A stretch of 64,000 nt of DNA from Loktanella sp. 3ANDIMAR09 (GTDB lineage Bacteria > Pseudomonadota > Alphaproteobacteria > Rhodobacterales > Rhodobacteraceae). The stretch lies in contig NZ_LJAK01000002.1 in NCBI RefSeq assembly GCF_001420005.1, positions 310,001 through 374,000 on the forward strand. The letters run 5' to 3'. Made by a program: the position numbers and the translations under genes. The notes under the pieces were generated by a model, which had not been told where the DNA came from, ran no database searches, and was given only the letters and a program-made list of their open reading frames with translations. Shown one piece after another: positions 43,231 through 52,197 of the stretch; within the stretch, counting starts at the first letter, position 1, and each line of letters starts with the position of its first letter.

Positions 43231-43493
43231 AGGGCGACACACGCGACCCCAGCGGCCTGATCGCCGAATCCTTTCGGATCGAAGGCATCACGCAGGCGGA
43301 ATGTCGGAATATCTTTCTGGACTGGGCCCTGAAACTGCCCGTGCAGCAGGACAGTCAGTCGGTCATCCCCGAACTGCTGGAACGCCACGCGGATCAGCCG
43401 GACAACCACCCGATGATCCAGACCCTGCGTGAGGGGCTGGCCCGCGCGCCCCGGCCCGGCAGGCGGGGCGGACGCGCGGGCCGCATGTCCTAG
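43227..43493 (+). CDS. Conserved small protein downstream of glnE, unknown function
   Basis: The 88-residue hydrophilic protein overlaps the glnE stop by four bases, so it is translationally coupled to it. It is helical (GLIAESFRIEGITQAECRNIFLDWALKLP) with a basic Arg/Gly-rich C-terminus ([11 protein letters not shown]) and no membrane or export signal. I do not recognise a characterised family. The coupling suggests a link to nitrogen control, but this is inference. Its stop codon overlaps the stop of convergent eda. Confidence 0.7.
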   Translation: MKGDTRDPSGLIAESFRIEGITQAECRNIFLDWALKLPVQQDSQSVIPELLERHADQPDNHPMIQTLREGLARAPRPGRRGGRAGRMS

Positions 43494-44131
43494 CGGGCCA
43501 GTTGGGCTGCCTCGCGGGCCAAGGCCTCAATCCCGGCCCAGTCGCCGCTGGCGACCATATCCGCCGGTGCGACCCAGCTGCCGCCGACACACAGCGTGTT
43601 CGACAGCGCCAGATAGTCAGGCGCGTTTTTCAGGCTGACGCCGCCGGTGGGGCAGAATTTGACCTGCGGGATCGGCGCGCCGATCGCCTTGAGAGCAGGC
43701 ACGCCGCCGTTTGCCTCTGCCGGAAAGAATTTCTGCACGGTGTAGCCGCGTTCGAGCAGGGCCATCGCCTCTGATGCCGTGGCAGCACCGGGCAGCAGTG
43801 GCAGTTCGTTTGCCTCGCAGGCGTCCAGCAGCAGGTCCGTCGCACCCGGCGACACACCGAATTGCGCGCCTGCCGCCTTGGCGTTTTCCACGTCCTTGGG
43901 GGTCAGCAGCGTGCCTGCACCGACCACACCACCCGGCACGGTTGCCATTTCGCGGATGGCGTCCAGTGCCGCGGGGGTGCGCAATGTCACCTCCAGCGCG
44001 GGCAGGCCACCTGCGATCAGCGCGCGGGCCAGATCGGCGGCCTTGGCCGCGTCATGCAGCACCAGCACGGGGACGACGGGTGCCAGTTCGCACAGTTTGC
44101 GATTCAGCTCAGAGGCTTGTTCAGGGGTCAT
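43490..44131 (-). CDS. eda: KDPG aldolase (2-dehydro-3-deoxy-phosphogluconate aldolase)
   Basis: Eda splits KDPG into pyruvate and glyceraldehyde 3-phosphate, the last step of the Entner-Doudoroff pathway. The 213-residue TIM-barrel protein has Glu47 (ALEVTLRT) and the Schiff-base Lys134 in [13 protein letters not shown], plus [11 protein letters not shown] and [10 protein letters not shown]. It is 27 bases downstream of edd. The stop codons of eda and the convergent gene share the sequence CTAG. Confidence 0.95.
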   Translation of the reverse strand: MTPEQASELNRKLCELAPVVPVLVLHDAAKAADLARALIAGGLPALEVTLRTPAALDAIREMATVPGGVVGAGTLLTPKDVENAKAAGAQFGVSPGATDLLLDACEANELPLLPGAATASEAMALLERGYTVQKFFPAEANGGVPALKAIGAPIPQVKFCPTGGVSLKNAPDYLALSNTLCVGGSWVAPADMVASGDWAGIEALAREAAQLAR

Positions 44132-44158
44132 GTCTTTTGTTCCTATTCTAGAGCCGGA

Positions 44159-45964
44159 TCAGAGGATGGCAGCAGCGCCGTCAGTGGCAAGGCCGACGTT
44201 CCTGCGAAAGGTTTCAAACAGCTCTCGTCCCACACCCGTGCCGTTGCCGGACAGATCGGCCACCGCCAGATCGCGTGTGTCGAGGTCCACGCCAACGGCG
44301 TCGATGGTGCCGTTTACGGCGTCCAACCGCACCACGTCGCCGTCGCGCAGTCGCGCAATCGGGCCACCGGCCGCCGCCTCTGGACACACATGAATGGCGG
44401 ACGGCACCTTGCCCGATGCACCCGACATGCGCCCGTCGGTGACCAGTGCCACCTTTAGCCCGCGATCCTGCAACACCGCCAGCACAGGTGTCAGGCCATG
44501 CAGTTCCGGCATGCCGTTGGATTTCGGTCCCTGAAACCGGACGACGATGATCGTGTCGGATGTGAATTCACCCGCCTTGAACGCCGCCTTGACGCTGTCC
44601 TGATCGTGAAAGATGCGGCAAGGGGCCTCGACGATGTGACGCTCCCTGGCCACGGCCGAGGTTTTCATCACACCACGGCCCAGATTGCCGGCCAGCTGTT
44701 GCAGGCCGCCTGTGGGCTGGAATGGATCGCTGGCGGGGCGCAGGATCTTGTCGTTCTGCGTCTTGCCCTCGCCCTTGACGTAGGTGATGCGGCCATTGTC
44801 CAGCTTGGGTTCCTGCGTGTACAAATCCAGCCCGTCGCCTGCCACGGTGCGCACGTCGTCGTGCAGCAGACCTGCGTTCAGCAACTCTCCGATCATGTAG
44901 CCCAGACCGCCCGCCGCGTGGAAATGGTTCACATCGGCCAGACCGTTGGGATAGACCTTGGCCATCAGCGGCGTCACGTCCGAGAGATCCGAAAAATCCT
45001 CAAGATCAAGGATCACGCCAGCCGCACGCGCCATGGCCGGCAGATGCAGCACAAGGTTGGTCGATCCCCCCGTGGCCATCAGACCCACCAGACCGTTTAC
45101 AAAGGCGCGTTCGTCCAGAATGTCGCTGACCGGCGTGAAATCATTGCCAAGCGCCGTGATCTGGGCCGCCCGTTCGGTGCCTGCAACCGTCAAGGCATCG
45201 CGCAATGGTGTGTTGGGGTTCACGAATGACGCACCCGGCAGATGCAGACCCATGAATTCCATCAGCATCTGGTTGGAATTGGCCGTCCCGTAAAAGGTGC
45301 AGGTGCCTGGCCCGTGATAGCTGGCCATTTCGGCCTTCATCAGTTCCTCGCGGCCGACTTCGCCCGTGGCGAATTGCTGGCGGACCTTGGCCTTTTCATC
45401 GTTCGGCAGACCGCTGACCATCGGGCCTGCGGGCAGGAAAATCGACGGGATGTAGCCAAAGGTCGCGGCGGCCATCACGAGGCCGGGCACGATCTTGTCG
45501 CAGACACCCAGATAGATCGCGCTGTCAAAGGTGTTGTGCGAGAGGCCGACGGCGGCCGCCAGCGCGATCACATCGCGGCTGAACAACGACAGTTCCATGC
45601 CGGTCTGGCCCTGCGTGACACCATCGCACATGGCAGGCACACCGCCCGCCACCTGTGCTGTCGCACCGACCGCATTGGCCGCCTGCTTGATAAAGTTCGG
45701 ATAGGTTTCAAAGGGCTGATGCGCCGACAACATGTCGTTGTAGGCCGTGATGATACCGATGTTGGGGGCCACATCACCGACCAGCGCGTCCTTTTGCCCG
45801 GCCATCGCGGCATAGGCATGGGCCTGGTTGCCGCAGGTCAGGTGCGACCGGCGCGGACCTTCGGCGGCGGCGCGTGCCATTGTGTCGAGGTATGTCTTGC
45901 GCGGTCCTTCGGATCGGGCGCGGATACGGTCGGTTACTTCTGCGATTTTGGGATGCAGGGCCAT
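44159..45964 (-). CDS. edd: 6-phosphogluconate dehydratase
   Basis: Edd converts 6-phosphogluconate to KDPG, the committed Entner-Doudoroff step. The 601-residue IlvD/Edd protein binds an iron-sulfur cluster: [19 protein letters not shown] and [21 protein letters not shown] carry the conserved residues. AGAGG lies before its ATG. Its promoter carries a perfect 12-bp LacI-type palindrome, so the edd-eda operon is probably repressed by a LacI-family regulator. Confidence 0.95.
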   Translation of the reverse strand: MALHPKIAEVTDRIRARSEGPRKTYLDTMARAAAEGPRRSHLTCGNQAHAYAAMAGQKDALVGDVAPNIGIITAYNDMLSAHQPFETYPNFIKQAANAVGATAQVAGGVPAMCDGVTQGQTGMELSLFSRDVIALAAAVGLSHNTFDSAIYLGVCDKIVPGLVMAAATFGYIPSIFLPAGPMVSGLPNDEKAKVRQQFATGEVGREELMKAEMASYHGPGTCTFYGTANSNQMLMEFMGLHLPGASFVNPNTPLRDALTVAGTERAAQITALGNDFTPVSDILDERAFVNGLVGLMATGGSTNLVLHLPAMARAAGVILDLEDFSDLSDVTPLMAKVYPNGLADVNHFHAAGGLGYMIGELLNAGLLHDDVRTVAGDGLDLYTQEPKLDNGRITYVKGEGKTQNDKILRPASDPFQPTGGLQQLAGNLGRGVMKTSAVARERHIVEAPCRIFHDQDSVKAAFKAGEFTSDTIIVVRFQGPKSNGMPELHGLTPVLAVLQDRGLKVALVTDGRMSGASGKVPSAIHVCPEAAAGGPIARLRDGDVVRLDAVNGTIDAVGVDLDTRDLAVADLSGNGTGVGRELFETFRRNVGLATDGAAAIL

Positions 45965-45993
45965 TGGAACCTCTGGTTTTACGAGTTACCGGT

Positions 45994-46022
45994 CTTCTAG
46001 CATGTCTAGTTAGCGCTAACAA
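45994..46022 (-). promoter_or_regulatory. edd-eda promoter with LacI-type operator GTTAGCGCTAAC
   Basis: On the minus strand TTGTTA (46017-46022) and TAGAAG (45994-45999) are 17 bases apart. The perfect palindrome GTTAGCGCTAAC (46009-46020) covers the -35 end and the spacer, the right place for a repressor. The centre AGCGCT is typical of LacI-family sites; the alphaproteobacterial carbon regulator CceR is a candidate. Confidence 0.65.
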
Positions 46023-46111
46023 CTCATCCAGTGTGAAATCGGCAACAGAGACGCAAGTGTTCGTTGACGTGGCGTCGCAACCATCAGGCGACCACATTCT
46101 GACCCCATTTC

Positions 46112-46123
46112 ATGATTAATCAT
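46112..46123. promoter_or_regulatory. Palindrome ATGATTAATCAT upstream of the lipoprotein gene
   Basis: A perfect 12-bp palindrome lies 60 bases before the lipoprotein start, in the 218-base edd/lipoprotein divergent gap. It is different from the edd operator and may be a second regulator site. The rest of the gap shows no gene. Confidence 0.35.
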
Positions 46124-46182
46124 CCCGTCAGACGAAATCGACGACAGTGGCCAGGTGTCACGCAAGCGTTTGGAGTAAGACG

Positions 46183-46800
46183 ATGGGATTTGTAAAGTTT
46201 ATTGCGCTCGGTGCGGTTTGCGCCATTCTGACGGCCTGCGGCACCCCTGATCAGGTGGCGATGCGGAACGCACCGCTGGACCTGGGCCCGGGCATCGAGG
46301 CCGGGCAGACGATCCAGCAGCGTGACTACCAGATCGTGGACCTGAATTTCGTGGCCCCTGCGGAATTGTCGGTGTCCGAACGCAACGGTTACTACCCGAT
46401 GGCTGACATTGTCTGGCGCGGCGACCGGATCGGTGATCGCAAGGCGCAGATCGCAGAGCTGTTCCGCACCGCGGCGACGCGGAACATGGATGCAGACGGG
46501 TTGGGCCGTCCGGTGGTCGTCGATGTGCAGTTGCGCCGGTTCCACGGCGTGACCGAACGGGTGCGCTATTCGGTCGGTGGTGTTTACAACATCGTGTTTG
46601 ACATGACGGTGCGTGATGCAACAACCGGCGCGGTGATCGAACCCGCCCGCAAGGTCGTGGCCAATCTGCCGGCCCCCGGTGGCACCGCCGCGATCATTGC
46701 CGAACAATCGGGGCAAACCGAAAAGGTGCGCGTGACCGATTTCCTGACGCTGGTTCTGTCTGACGAATTGTCCGGTTCGGTTCAGACCGCAAGCCGCTAA
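46183..46800 (+). CDS. Lipoprotein of unknown function
   Basis: The 205-residue protein has a lipoprotein signal peptide ending at TACGTP (Cys19) and a soluble domain with VDLNFVAPAELSVSERNGYYPMADIVWRGD and VDVQLRRFHGVTERVRYSVGGVYNIVFD. This resembles small periplasmic lipoproteins restricted to Rhodobacterales. I cannot name a function. The start at 46183 follows GGAG by seven bases; the frame upstream to 46147 has no RBS. Confidence 0.8.
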   Translation: MGFVKFIALGAVCAILTACGTPDQVAMRNAPLDLGPGIEAGQTIQQRDYQIVDLNFVAPAELSVSERNGYYPMADIVWRGDRIGDRKAQIAELFRTAATRNMDADGLGRPVVVDVQLRRFHGVTERVRYSVGGVYNIVFDMTVRDATTGAVIEPARKVVANLPAPGGTAAIIAEQSGQTEKVRVTDFLTLVLSDELSGSVQTASR

Positions 46801-46841
46801 ACCCACTGGCGGCGGACCCGCCGCCGGGGTAGGGGATGTGC

Positions 46842-48038
46842 ATGACAGATGCACCATACCCCACCGTGAGAATGCTGCCCAAGGGCGATGCCCGTGCCGT
46901 CCGGCACGGGTTTCCTTGGGTTTACGCCAATGAACTGGTCACCGACCGTCGCACCCGCGGGCTGGCCCCCGGATCGCTGGCCGTGCTCGAGGATGCGAAC
47001 CGCGTGCCGCTGGGCCTTGTTGCGGTCAATCCCAATTCCAAGATCATCTGCCGGATGCTGGACCGCGACCCGGACGCCGTGATCGACGTTGACTGGTTTG
47101 CCGCCCGCCTGACCCGCGCATTGGCCCACCGTGCGCGGCTGTTCGATCAGCCGTTCTACCGGCTGATCCACGCCGAGGCGGATGGCCTGCCCGGTGTCGT
47201 CATCGATCGCTTTGGTGATCATGCGGTGATCCAGCCAAACGCCGCCTGGGCCGACACGCTGATCGCCCCGCTGGCAGAGGCCCTGGCGCGCGTGACGGGC
47301 GTGACCACGATCCTGATGAACGCATCCGGCCGCGCCCGCACGCTGGAGGGTCTGGAGGACCGGTCAGGCACCCTGCTGGGCGAAACCCCGACTGCTGCCG
47401 TGCCGGTGCAGATGAACGGGGCTACCTATATGGCCGACCTGACAGGCGGTCAGAAAACCGGGTTGTTCTACGATCAGCGCCCGAACCACGCCTTTGTCGC
47501 CGGATTGGCGCGGGATGCGCGCGTGCTGGATGTGTTTGCGCATGTGGGTGGTTTCGGGCTGGCGGCGTTGGCGCAGGGTGCAGCATCGGCACTGGCGGTG
47601 GACGGGTCCGATCCTGCGTTGAGCCTCGCACGGCAGGGCGCTGACGCGATGGGCGTGGCTGACAGGTTTGAAACCCGCAAGGGGGATGCCTTTGACGTGA
47701 TGGCTGCCCTGGCCGAAGAGGGCGCGCAGTTCGATGTGGTCATCTGCGACCCGCCCGCCTTTGCGCCGTCGAAATCCGCATTGGAACCGGGCTTGCGCGC
47801 CTATGAACGTGTGGCAAAGCTGGCCGCGCCACTGGTCGCTGATGGCGGGTATTTGACGCTGTGTTCGTGCAGTCACGCAGCCGATCTGACAAAATTCCGC
47901 AACGCATCCGCGCGCGGCATTGGCCGGGCCGGACGGCGCGGGCAGATCGTGCACACGGGCTTTGCCGGGCCGGATCATCCGTTGCTGCCGCATCTGGCAG
48001 AAAGCGGCTACCTCAAGGCTGTCACGTTTCGTTTATGA
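46842..48038 (+). CDS. RlmI-type 23S rRNA cytosine methyltransferase (class I SAM)
   Basis: The roughly 398-residue protein has an N-terminal PUA-like region (HGFPWVYANELV), a central RlmI domain (FYRLIHAEADGLPGVVIDRFGDHAVIQ) and a Rossmann methyltransferase with VLDVFAHVGGFGLAALAQGA and the catalytic DPPAFAPSK. It should methylate a cytosine of 23S rRNA, though RlmI versus a close paralogue is not settled. The start at 46842 follows AGGGG by six bases; the ATG at 46836 directly abuts it. Its stop overlaps the PIN gene start. Confidence 0.88.
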   Translation: MTDAPYPTVRMLPKGDARAVRHGFPWVYANELVTDRRTRGLAPGSLAVLEDANRVPLGLVAVNPNSKIICRMLDRDPDAVIDVDWFAARLTRALAHRARLFDQPFYRLIHAEADGLPGVVIDRFGDHAVIQPNAAWADTLIAPLAEALARVTGVTTILMNASGRARTLEGLEDRSGTLLGETPTAAVPVQMNGATYMADLTGGQKTGLFYDQRPNHAFVAGLARDARVLDVFAHVGGFGLAALAQGAASALAVDGSDPALSLARQGADAMGVADRFETRKGDAFDVMAALAEEGAQFDVVICDPPAFAPSKSALEPGLRAYERVAKLAAPLVADGGYLTLCSCSHAADLTKFRNASARGIGRAGRRGQIVHTGFAGPDHPLLPHLAESGYLKAVTFRL

Positions 48039-48577
48039 GGCTGCTGCTGGACGCCTGCGTTCTGTATCCGACCGTCATGCGCGCCATGCTGATGGGCTGT
48101 GCGGACGCGGGCCTGTTCCAGCCGCGCTGGTCCGACCGCATCCTCGAGGAATGGGCGCGCGCCACGCTGAAACTGGGGCCAGAGGCCGAGGTCTTTGCCC
48201 GGAGCGAGATCGCCATGCTGCGCGCGCGCCATCCAGCGGCAGAGGTCCGTTACCCGGCCGAGATGCTGCGACAGCTGTGGCTGCCGGACCCTGACGATAT
48301 CCATGTCCTTGCCGCGGCCGTGGCGGGCCATTGCGACGGAATCGTGACGGTCAACGCCAAGGATTTTCCCGGCAACCTCTTGGCCGAAGAAGGGCTGTTC
48401 CGGTCAGACCCCGACGGGCTGCTGTTGCGTCTGCACGATGAACATCCTGACATTGTCGCAGGCGTCGGGGGCAGGGTGCTGACAGAGGCGAACCGCCTGT
48501 CGCCCGACCCGTGGACCATCCGCGCCCTGATGAAAAAGGCGCGTCTGCCACGCATTGGCAAACGACTGATGGGTTAG
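48035..48577 (+). CDS. PIN domain protein
   Basis: The 180-residue protein starts with the PIN signature LLLDACVLYP (acidic residue at 6) and has ARATLKLG helices and the second acidic cluster at WLPDPDDIHVLAAAVAGHCDGIVTVNAKDFP. PIN proteins are usually Mg-dependent RNases, often VapC-type toxins. No antitoxin gene is adjacent. Instead it is translationally coupled (ATGA) to the rRNA methyltransferase and convergent with the DUF1289 gene. Its role as toxin or housekeeping nuclease is open. Confidence 0.82.
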   Translation: MRLLLDACVLYPTVMRAMLMGCADAGLFQPRWSDRILEEWARATLKLGPEAEVFARSEIAMLRARHPAAEVRYPAEMLRQLWLPDPDDIHVLAAAVAGHCDGIVTVNAKDFPGNLLAEEGLFRSDPDGLLLRLHDEHPDIVAGVGGRVLTEANRLSPDPWTIRALMKKARLPRIGKRLMG

Positions 48578-48801
48578 CGCAGACGTCCAGCGCGCCCGCC
48601 ACGGCGCTGGGTCAATTGCCCACGGCGGCCGGGCAATTCATCCATGATGACGCGGCGCACCTCTGGCGTCATCGACGACCAGCTGCCGATTTCGTCGATG
48701 CTGCGCAGACACCCCGTGCACAGGCGGCTCTTGGGTTCGATCACACAGACCTTGGTGCAGGGGCTGTCGATCTCGTCGCGTTTCCAGATGCGATCACTCA
48801 T
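48574..48801 (-). CDS. DUF1289 family zinc-finger-like protein
   Basis: This 75-residue protein has the DUF1289 cysteine pattern (SPCTKVCVIEPKSRLCTGCLRSIDEIGSW) with four Cys likely binding a metal. Function is unknown. It ends with an Arg/Gly-rich tail, overlaps the PIN gene stop by four bases, and starts in the ruvX stop codon. It is the last gene of ccmI-ruvX-DUF1289. Confidence 0.85.
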   Translation of the reverse strand: MSDRIWKRDEIDSPCTKVCVIEPKSRLCTGCLRSIDEIGSWSSMTPEVRRVIMDELPGRRGQLTQRRGGRAGRLR

Positions 48802-49274
48802 GCTTGGTGCCTCACATGGGTCATACGGTCCAGCACGCCTTGCAGGATATAGGCTGCCGCCACGTGGTCGATGACCTGCGCGCGTTTTGCCCGCGATGTG
48901 TCCGCCTCGATCAGCGCGCGTTCGGCGGCAACCGTGGACAGACGTTCGTCCCAGAACGTGATTGGCAGATCGGTCAGACGTTCCAGATTGCGGGCAAAGG
49001 CGCGGGTGGCCTGACAGCGCGGCCCCTCGCTGCCGTCCATGTTCAGCGGCAGGCCCAGCACCATCCCGCCGATCTGGCGTTTTTCACAAAATTCCAACAG
49101 CTTGGCGGCATCCAGTCCGAATTTCTTGCGCCTGATCGTCTCGACCGGGGTGGCCACGCCGCGCAGCACGTCAGAGGCCGCAAGCCCGATTGTCACGGTC
49201 CCCAGATCCAGACCCGCAAGCGCCCCCATCGGCGGCACCGCAGCGGTGAAATCAGCGATATCGGCGCAGATCAT
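48798..49274 (-). CDS. ruvX: RuvX/YqgF Holliday junction resolvase-like protein
   Basis: The 158-residue RNase H-fold protein has GLDLGTVTIGLA near residue 20, a conserved VLGLPLNMDGSEG middle block, FWDERLSTVAAERAL and the late VIDHVAAAYIL. These acidic residues bind the catalytic metal. In other bacteria it is essential and acts in rRNA processing or junction resolution. It has four-base overlaps with ccmI upstream and DUF1289 downstream. Confidence 0.93.
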   Translation of the reverse strand: MICADIADFTAAVPPMGALAGLDLGTVTIGLAASDVLRGVATPVETIRRKKFGLDAAKLLEFCEKRQIGGMVLGLPLNMDGSEGPRCQATRAFARNLERLTDLPITFWDERLSTVAAERALIEADTSRAKRAQVIDHVAAAYILQGVLDRMTHVRHQA

Positions 49275-50464
49275 TCCGCGACACCCGCGCCTTGTGCGGC
49301 GGCGCGCAGCGTTTCGATCGCCTCGGGGTTATTTGCGAATGCACGCTGTGCTTCGGCCCAGACTTCTGCGGCGGCGGTGGTTTCACCCAACACACCATAG
49401 GCTGAAATCAGGCGCGCCCAGTCGGTCGCCGGCCCACCCTGAGAGCCAAGCCGTTCTGCCAACTGGTTGACCATGCCGCCGATCATGGCGTTCCGGTCCT
49501 CTTCAGACATGTCATCGGCGGCGGCGATATCGGCGGGGCTGGGGCCGGGGCGTTCGGGCAGGCTGTATTCGACACCCGCACGCCGGGCCGCGTCTTCGAT
49601 CTGGCTGCGTGCCATGTCGGCGTGAAACCCGGTTTCACCGCTTTCGACCAGCGGCCGCCAGATGCGGAACGCGGTGTCCGCACGCCCGATCTGGTAATAC
49701 AGCGCACCCATGAAATAGCGGCCCGGCACATTGGCCGGGTCACGGGCAAGGATGGCCTCGGTCACGGCCTCTGCCTCGGGTGAGATGATGCCGTCGGCGG
49801 CAATCACCAGCAGATCGGCCTGCCGTTCCAGATCGGCCAATGGGACATCTTCGCCTTGAAGGGCGACAACGCGCGCCTGCGCACGGGCTGCGGCCCCGAA
49901 ATTGCCCAGCTGCGATTCGTGATAGGCGAGCAGAGTCCAGCCTTGCAGGTCGTCGGGACGGGTGGGCACGATGATGCGCAGTTGTTCGATCTGTTCGATA
50001 TAATCGGTGGGGGCATCCACGGGCGCACGCGGCGGTGTCGCCGCCTCGAGCGCTGCCTGATCGGGGCGGTTCGCGCGCACTTCGTCAGCCATGGCCAGCC
50101 GCGCCGAGAGCGGTTGGTCCGGCAGTCCCGGCGCGCCGATGGATGTGTAGATCCACGCGCCAAGGCCGGCCAGCATCGCCAGAGTCGCAATTGCAACGCC
50201 GCGGTTCACAGTCACCGAGGCGTTTCCGGTTTTGCGGATCGCGCGTGACGCAAGCAGCAAACGGCGCGAAATCTCGGTACGGGCGCGGTCCGCCTCTTCG
50301 GGAATCAGCACGCCGCGGGCCACGTCGCGGTCGACCTCTTCCAGTTGTCCCTTGTAGATCGCAAGGTCTTGCGATTCCTCGGGCAGGGGATCGGAACGCA
50401 TCAATGGGACCGCAACATAGGCGGCCACACACAGGGTCATCAGGATACAGATCAGCCAAAACAT
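49271..50464 (-). CDS. ccmI: Cytochrome c biogenesis protein CcmI
   Basis: The 397-residue protein has an N-terminal membrane helix (residues 3-23), a basic cytoplasmic loop (KGQLEEVDRDVARG, a family motif), a second helix (about 90-108) and periplasmic TPR helices (AYHESQLGNFGAAARAQARV, GALYYQIGRADTAFRIW). CcmI delivers apocytochrome c to the heme ligation complex. It leads a three-gene operon with ruvX and DUF1289 and is divergent from soxB. Confidence 0.92.
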   Translation of the reverse strand: MFWLICILMTLCVAAYVAVPLMRSDPLPEESQDLAIYKGQLEEVDRDVARGVLIPEEADRARTEISRRLLLASRAIRKTGNASVTVNRGVAIATLAMLAGLGAWIYTSIGAPGLPDQPLSARLAMADEVRANRPDQAALEAATPPRAPVDAPTDYIEQIEQLRIIVPTRPDDLQGWTLLAYHESQLGNFGAAARAQARVVALQGEDVPLADLERQADLLVIAADGIISPEAEAVTEAILARDPANVPGRYFMGALYYQIGRADTAFRIWRPLVESGETGFHADMARSQIEDAARRAGVEYSLPERPGPSPADIAAADDMSEEDRNAMIGGMVNQLAERLGSQGGPATDWARLISAYGVLGETTAAAEVWAEAQRAFANNPEAIETLRAAAQGAGVAE

Positions 50465-50632
50465 GCAGCCTATCTAGCGATGCCACCACAGACTTGCCAG
50501 AGGGACCCGCGCCCTGCGGCGCTGGCGCGCAGGGGAATGTCGCAAACTTGGCCTCACTTGCCGCTGTTGATGACGTAAGTTAAGCCGCTTGGGTCCAAAC
50601 CCCAGATGGACACCAGCGCAAAGAGGTCCCTG

Positions 50633-51877
50633 TTGAAACGCTATTCTGCCTTTGCCGTGGCCCGAGAGGCCTTTCGCCAGCATACCGGATGGACGCGCGC
50701 CTGGGGTCAGGCCGAGCCAAAGTCGCAATATGACGTGATCGTCGTGGGCGCAGGTGGGCATGGTCTGGCGACCGCCTACTACCTGGGCAAGAATTTCGGA
50801 ATCACCAATGTCGCCGTGCTGGAAAAGGGCTGGCTGGGTGGCGGCAACACGGGCCGCAACACCACGATCATCCGGTCGAACTACCTGCAGGACCCGTCTG
50901 CCGCGATCTATGAAAAATCGCGCAGCCTGTACGAAACCATGAGCCAGGACCTGAACTACAACGTGATGTTCAGTCCGCGCGGCGTGATGATGCTGGCGCA
51001 GACACAGCACGAAATCCGTGGGTATCAGCGCACGGCCCATGCCAACAGCCTGCAGGGTGTCACGACCGAATGGATCAGCCCGGAGCGGGTCAAGGAATTG
51101 TGCCCCATCATGAATATCGACGGGCCGCGCTATCCGGTGCTGGGTGCCTTGTGGCAGGCCCGTGGCGGCACGGCGCGCCATGATGCGGTCGCCTGGGGCT
51201 ATGCCCGCGCCTGCGCCGACATGGGCATGGATATCATCCAGCAATGCGAGGTGACGGGTGTGCAGACAAATGGTGGCAAGGTCACCGGGGTCAGCACCAC
51301 GCGCGGCGACATCAAGTGCAACAAGCTTGCCATGGTGGTCGCAGGCCACGCCTCGGTGCTGGCACAAAAGGCCGGTTTCCAGCTGCCCATCGAATCCGTC
51401 GCCCTTCAGGCGCTGGTGTCAGAGCCGATCAAACCCTGCATGGACGTGGTCGTGATGGCCAACACGGTGCACGGCTACCTGTCGCAATCGGACAAGGGCG
51501 AGATGGTCATCGGGGGCGGCACGGATGGCTACAACAACTACACCCAGCGCGGGTCTTTTCATCATATCGAGGAAACCGTGCGCGCGCTGGTCGAGACTTT
51601 TCCAATCCTGGGGCGGTTGAAAATGCTGCGCCAATGGGGTGGCATCGTGGATGTGACGGGCGACCGGTCCCCCATTTTGTCGGCCACACCCGTCGAAGGC
51701 GTGTTTGTCAATTGCGGCTGGGGCACGGGCGGGTTCAAGGCGATCCCGGGGTCCGGCTGGGCCATGGCCGAACTGGTGGCCAAGGGGCATTCGCCGCTGA
51801 CCGAGGAATTCACCATGCACCGTTTCCGGCACGGCAAATTCATCGACGAAAGCGTCGCCGCCGGTGTGGCGCATTAA
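50633..51877 (+). CDS. soxB: Sarcosine oxidase subunit beta
   Basis: SoxB is the flavin subunit (FAD and covalent FMN) that oxidises sarcosine to glycine in the four-subunit enzyme. The chosen TTG start at 50633 has AGAGG seven bases upstream and gives 414 residues beginning KRYSAFAVAREAFR, the family N-terminus. An in-frame ATG at 50606 has no RBS and adds nine odd residues. The FAD site is YDVIVVGAGGHGLATAYYL (GAGGHG at 39-44). It heads soxB-soxD-soxA-soxG. Confidence 0.93.
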   Translation: MKRYSAFAVAREAFRQHTGWTRAWGQAEPKSQYDVIVVGAGGHGLATAYYLGKNFGITNVAVLEKGWLGGGNTGRNTTIIRSNYLQDPSAAIYEKSRSLYETMSQDLNYNVMFSPRGVMMLAQTQHEIRGYQRTAHANSLQGVTTEWISPERVKELCPIMNIDGPRYPVLGALWQARGGTARHDAVAWGYARACADMGMDIIQQCEVTGVQTNGGKVTGVSTTRGDIKCNKLAMVVAGHASVLAQKAGFQLPIESVALQALVSEPIKPCMDVVVMANTVHGYLSQSDKGEMVIGGGTDGYNNYTQRGSFHHIEETVRALVETFPILGRLKMLRQWGGIVDVTGDRSPILSATPVEGVFVNCGWGTGGFKAIPGSGWAMAELVAKGHSPLTEEFTMHRFRHGKFIDESVAAGVAH

Positions 51878-51891
51878 GAGGGCATTGTAAC

Positions 51892-52197
51892 ATGTTGATT
51901 TTGAACTGCCCTTATTGTGGTCGCGACGTGGACGAAACCGATCTGCACGCCGGTGGCGAGGCGCATCTGAAACGCTTTGGCCCCGGATCATCGGACGACG
52001 AATTCGAACATTACCTGTTCATGCGCGAAAACCCCAAGGGGGTCCATTTTGAACGGTGGCGGCATGTCTATGGCTGCGGCAAGTGGTTTCTGGCCGCCCG
52101 CAACACCGCGACGTTGCAGGTTTACGGGACCTATTCCGCACAGACCACCGAACCCCCACAGCACATTCTGGACGCGATCAAAGAGGCGCAGGCATGA
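51892..52197 (+). CDS. soxD: Sarcosine oxidase subunit delta
   Basis: The 101-residue zinc subunit has CPYCGRD at the N-terminus, then HGGEAHLKRF-like and HVYGCGKWF segments with the remaining Cys/His ligands. AGAGGG is about nine bases upstream. It overlaps soxA by four bases. Confidence 0.95.
   Translation: MLILNCPYCGRDVDETDLHAGGEAHLKRFGPGSSDDEFEHYLFMRENPKGVHFERWRHVYGCGKWFLAARNTATLQVYGTYSAQTTEPPQHILDAIKEAQA

Noticed and set aside
48035-48577. A VapBC toxin-antitoxin pair
   Set aside because: Only a PIN protein is present; no small DNA-binding antitoxin precedes or follows it.
50606-50632. ATG start for soxB
   Set aside because: No ribosome binding site; the TTG nine codons later has AGAGG at the right distance and restores the family N-terminus.
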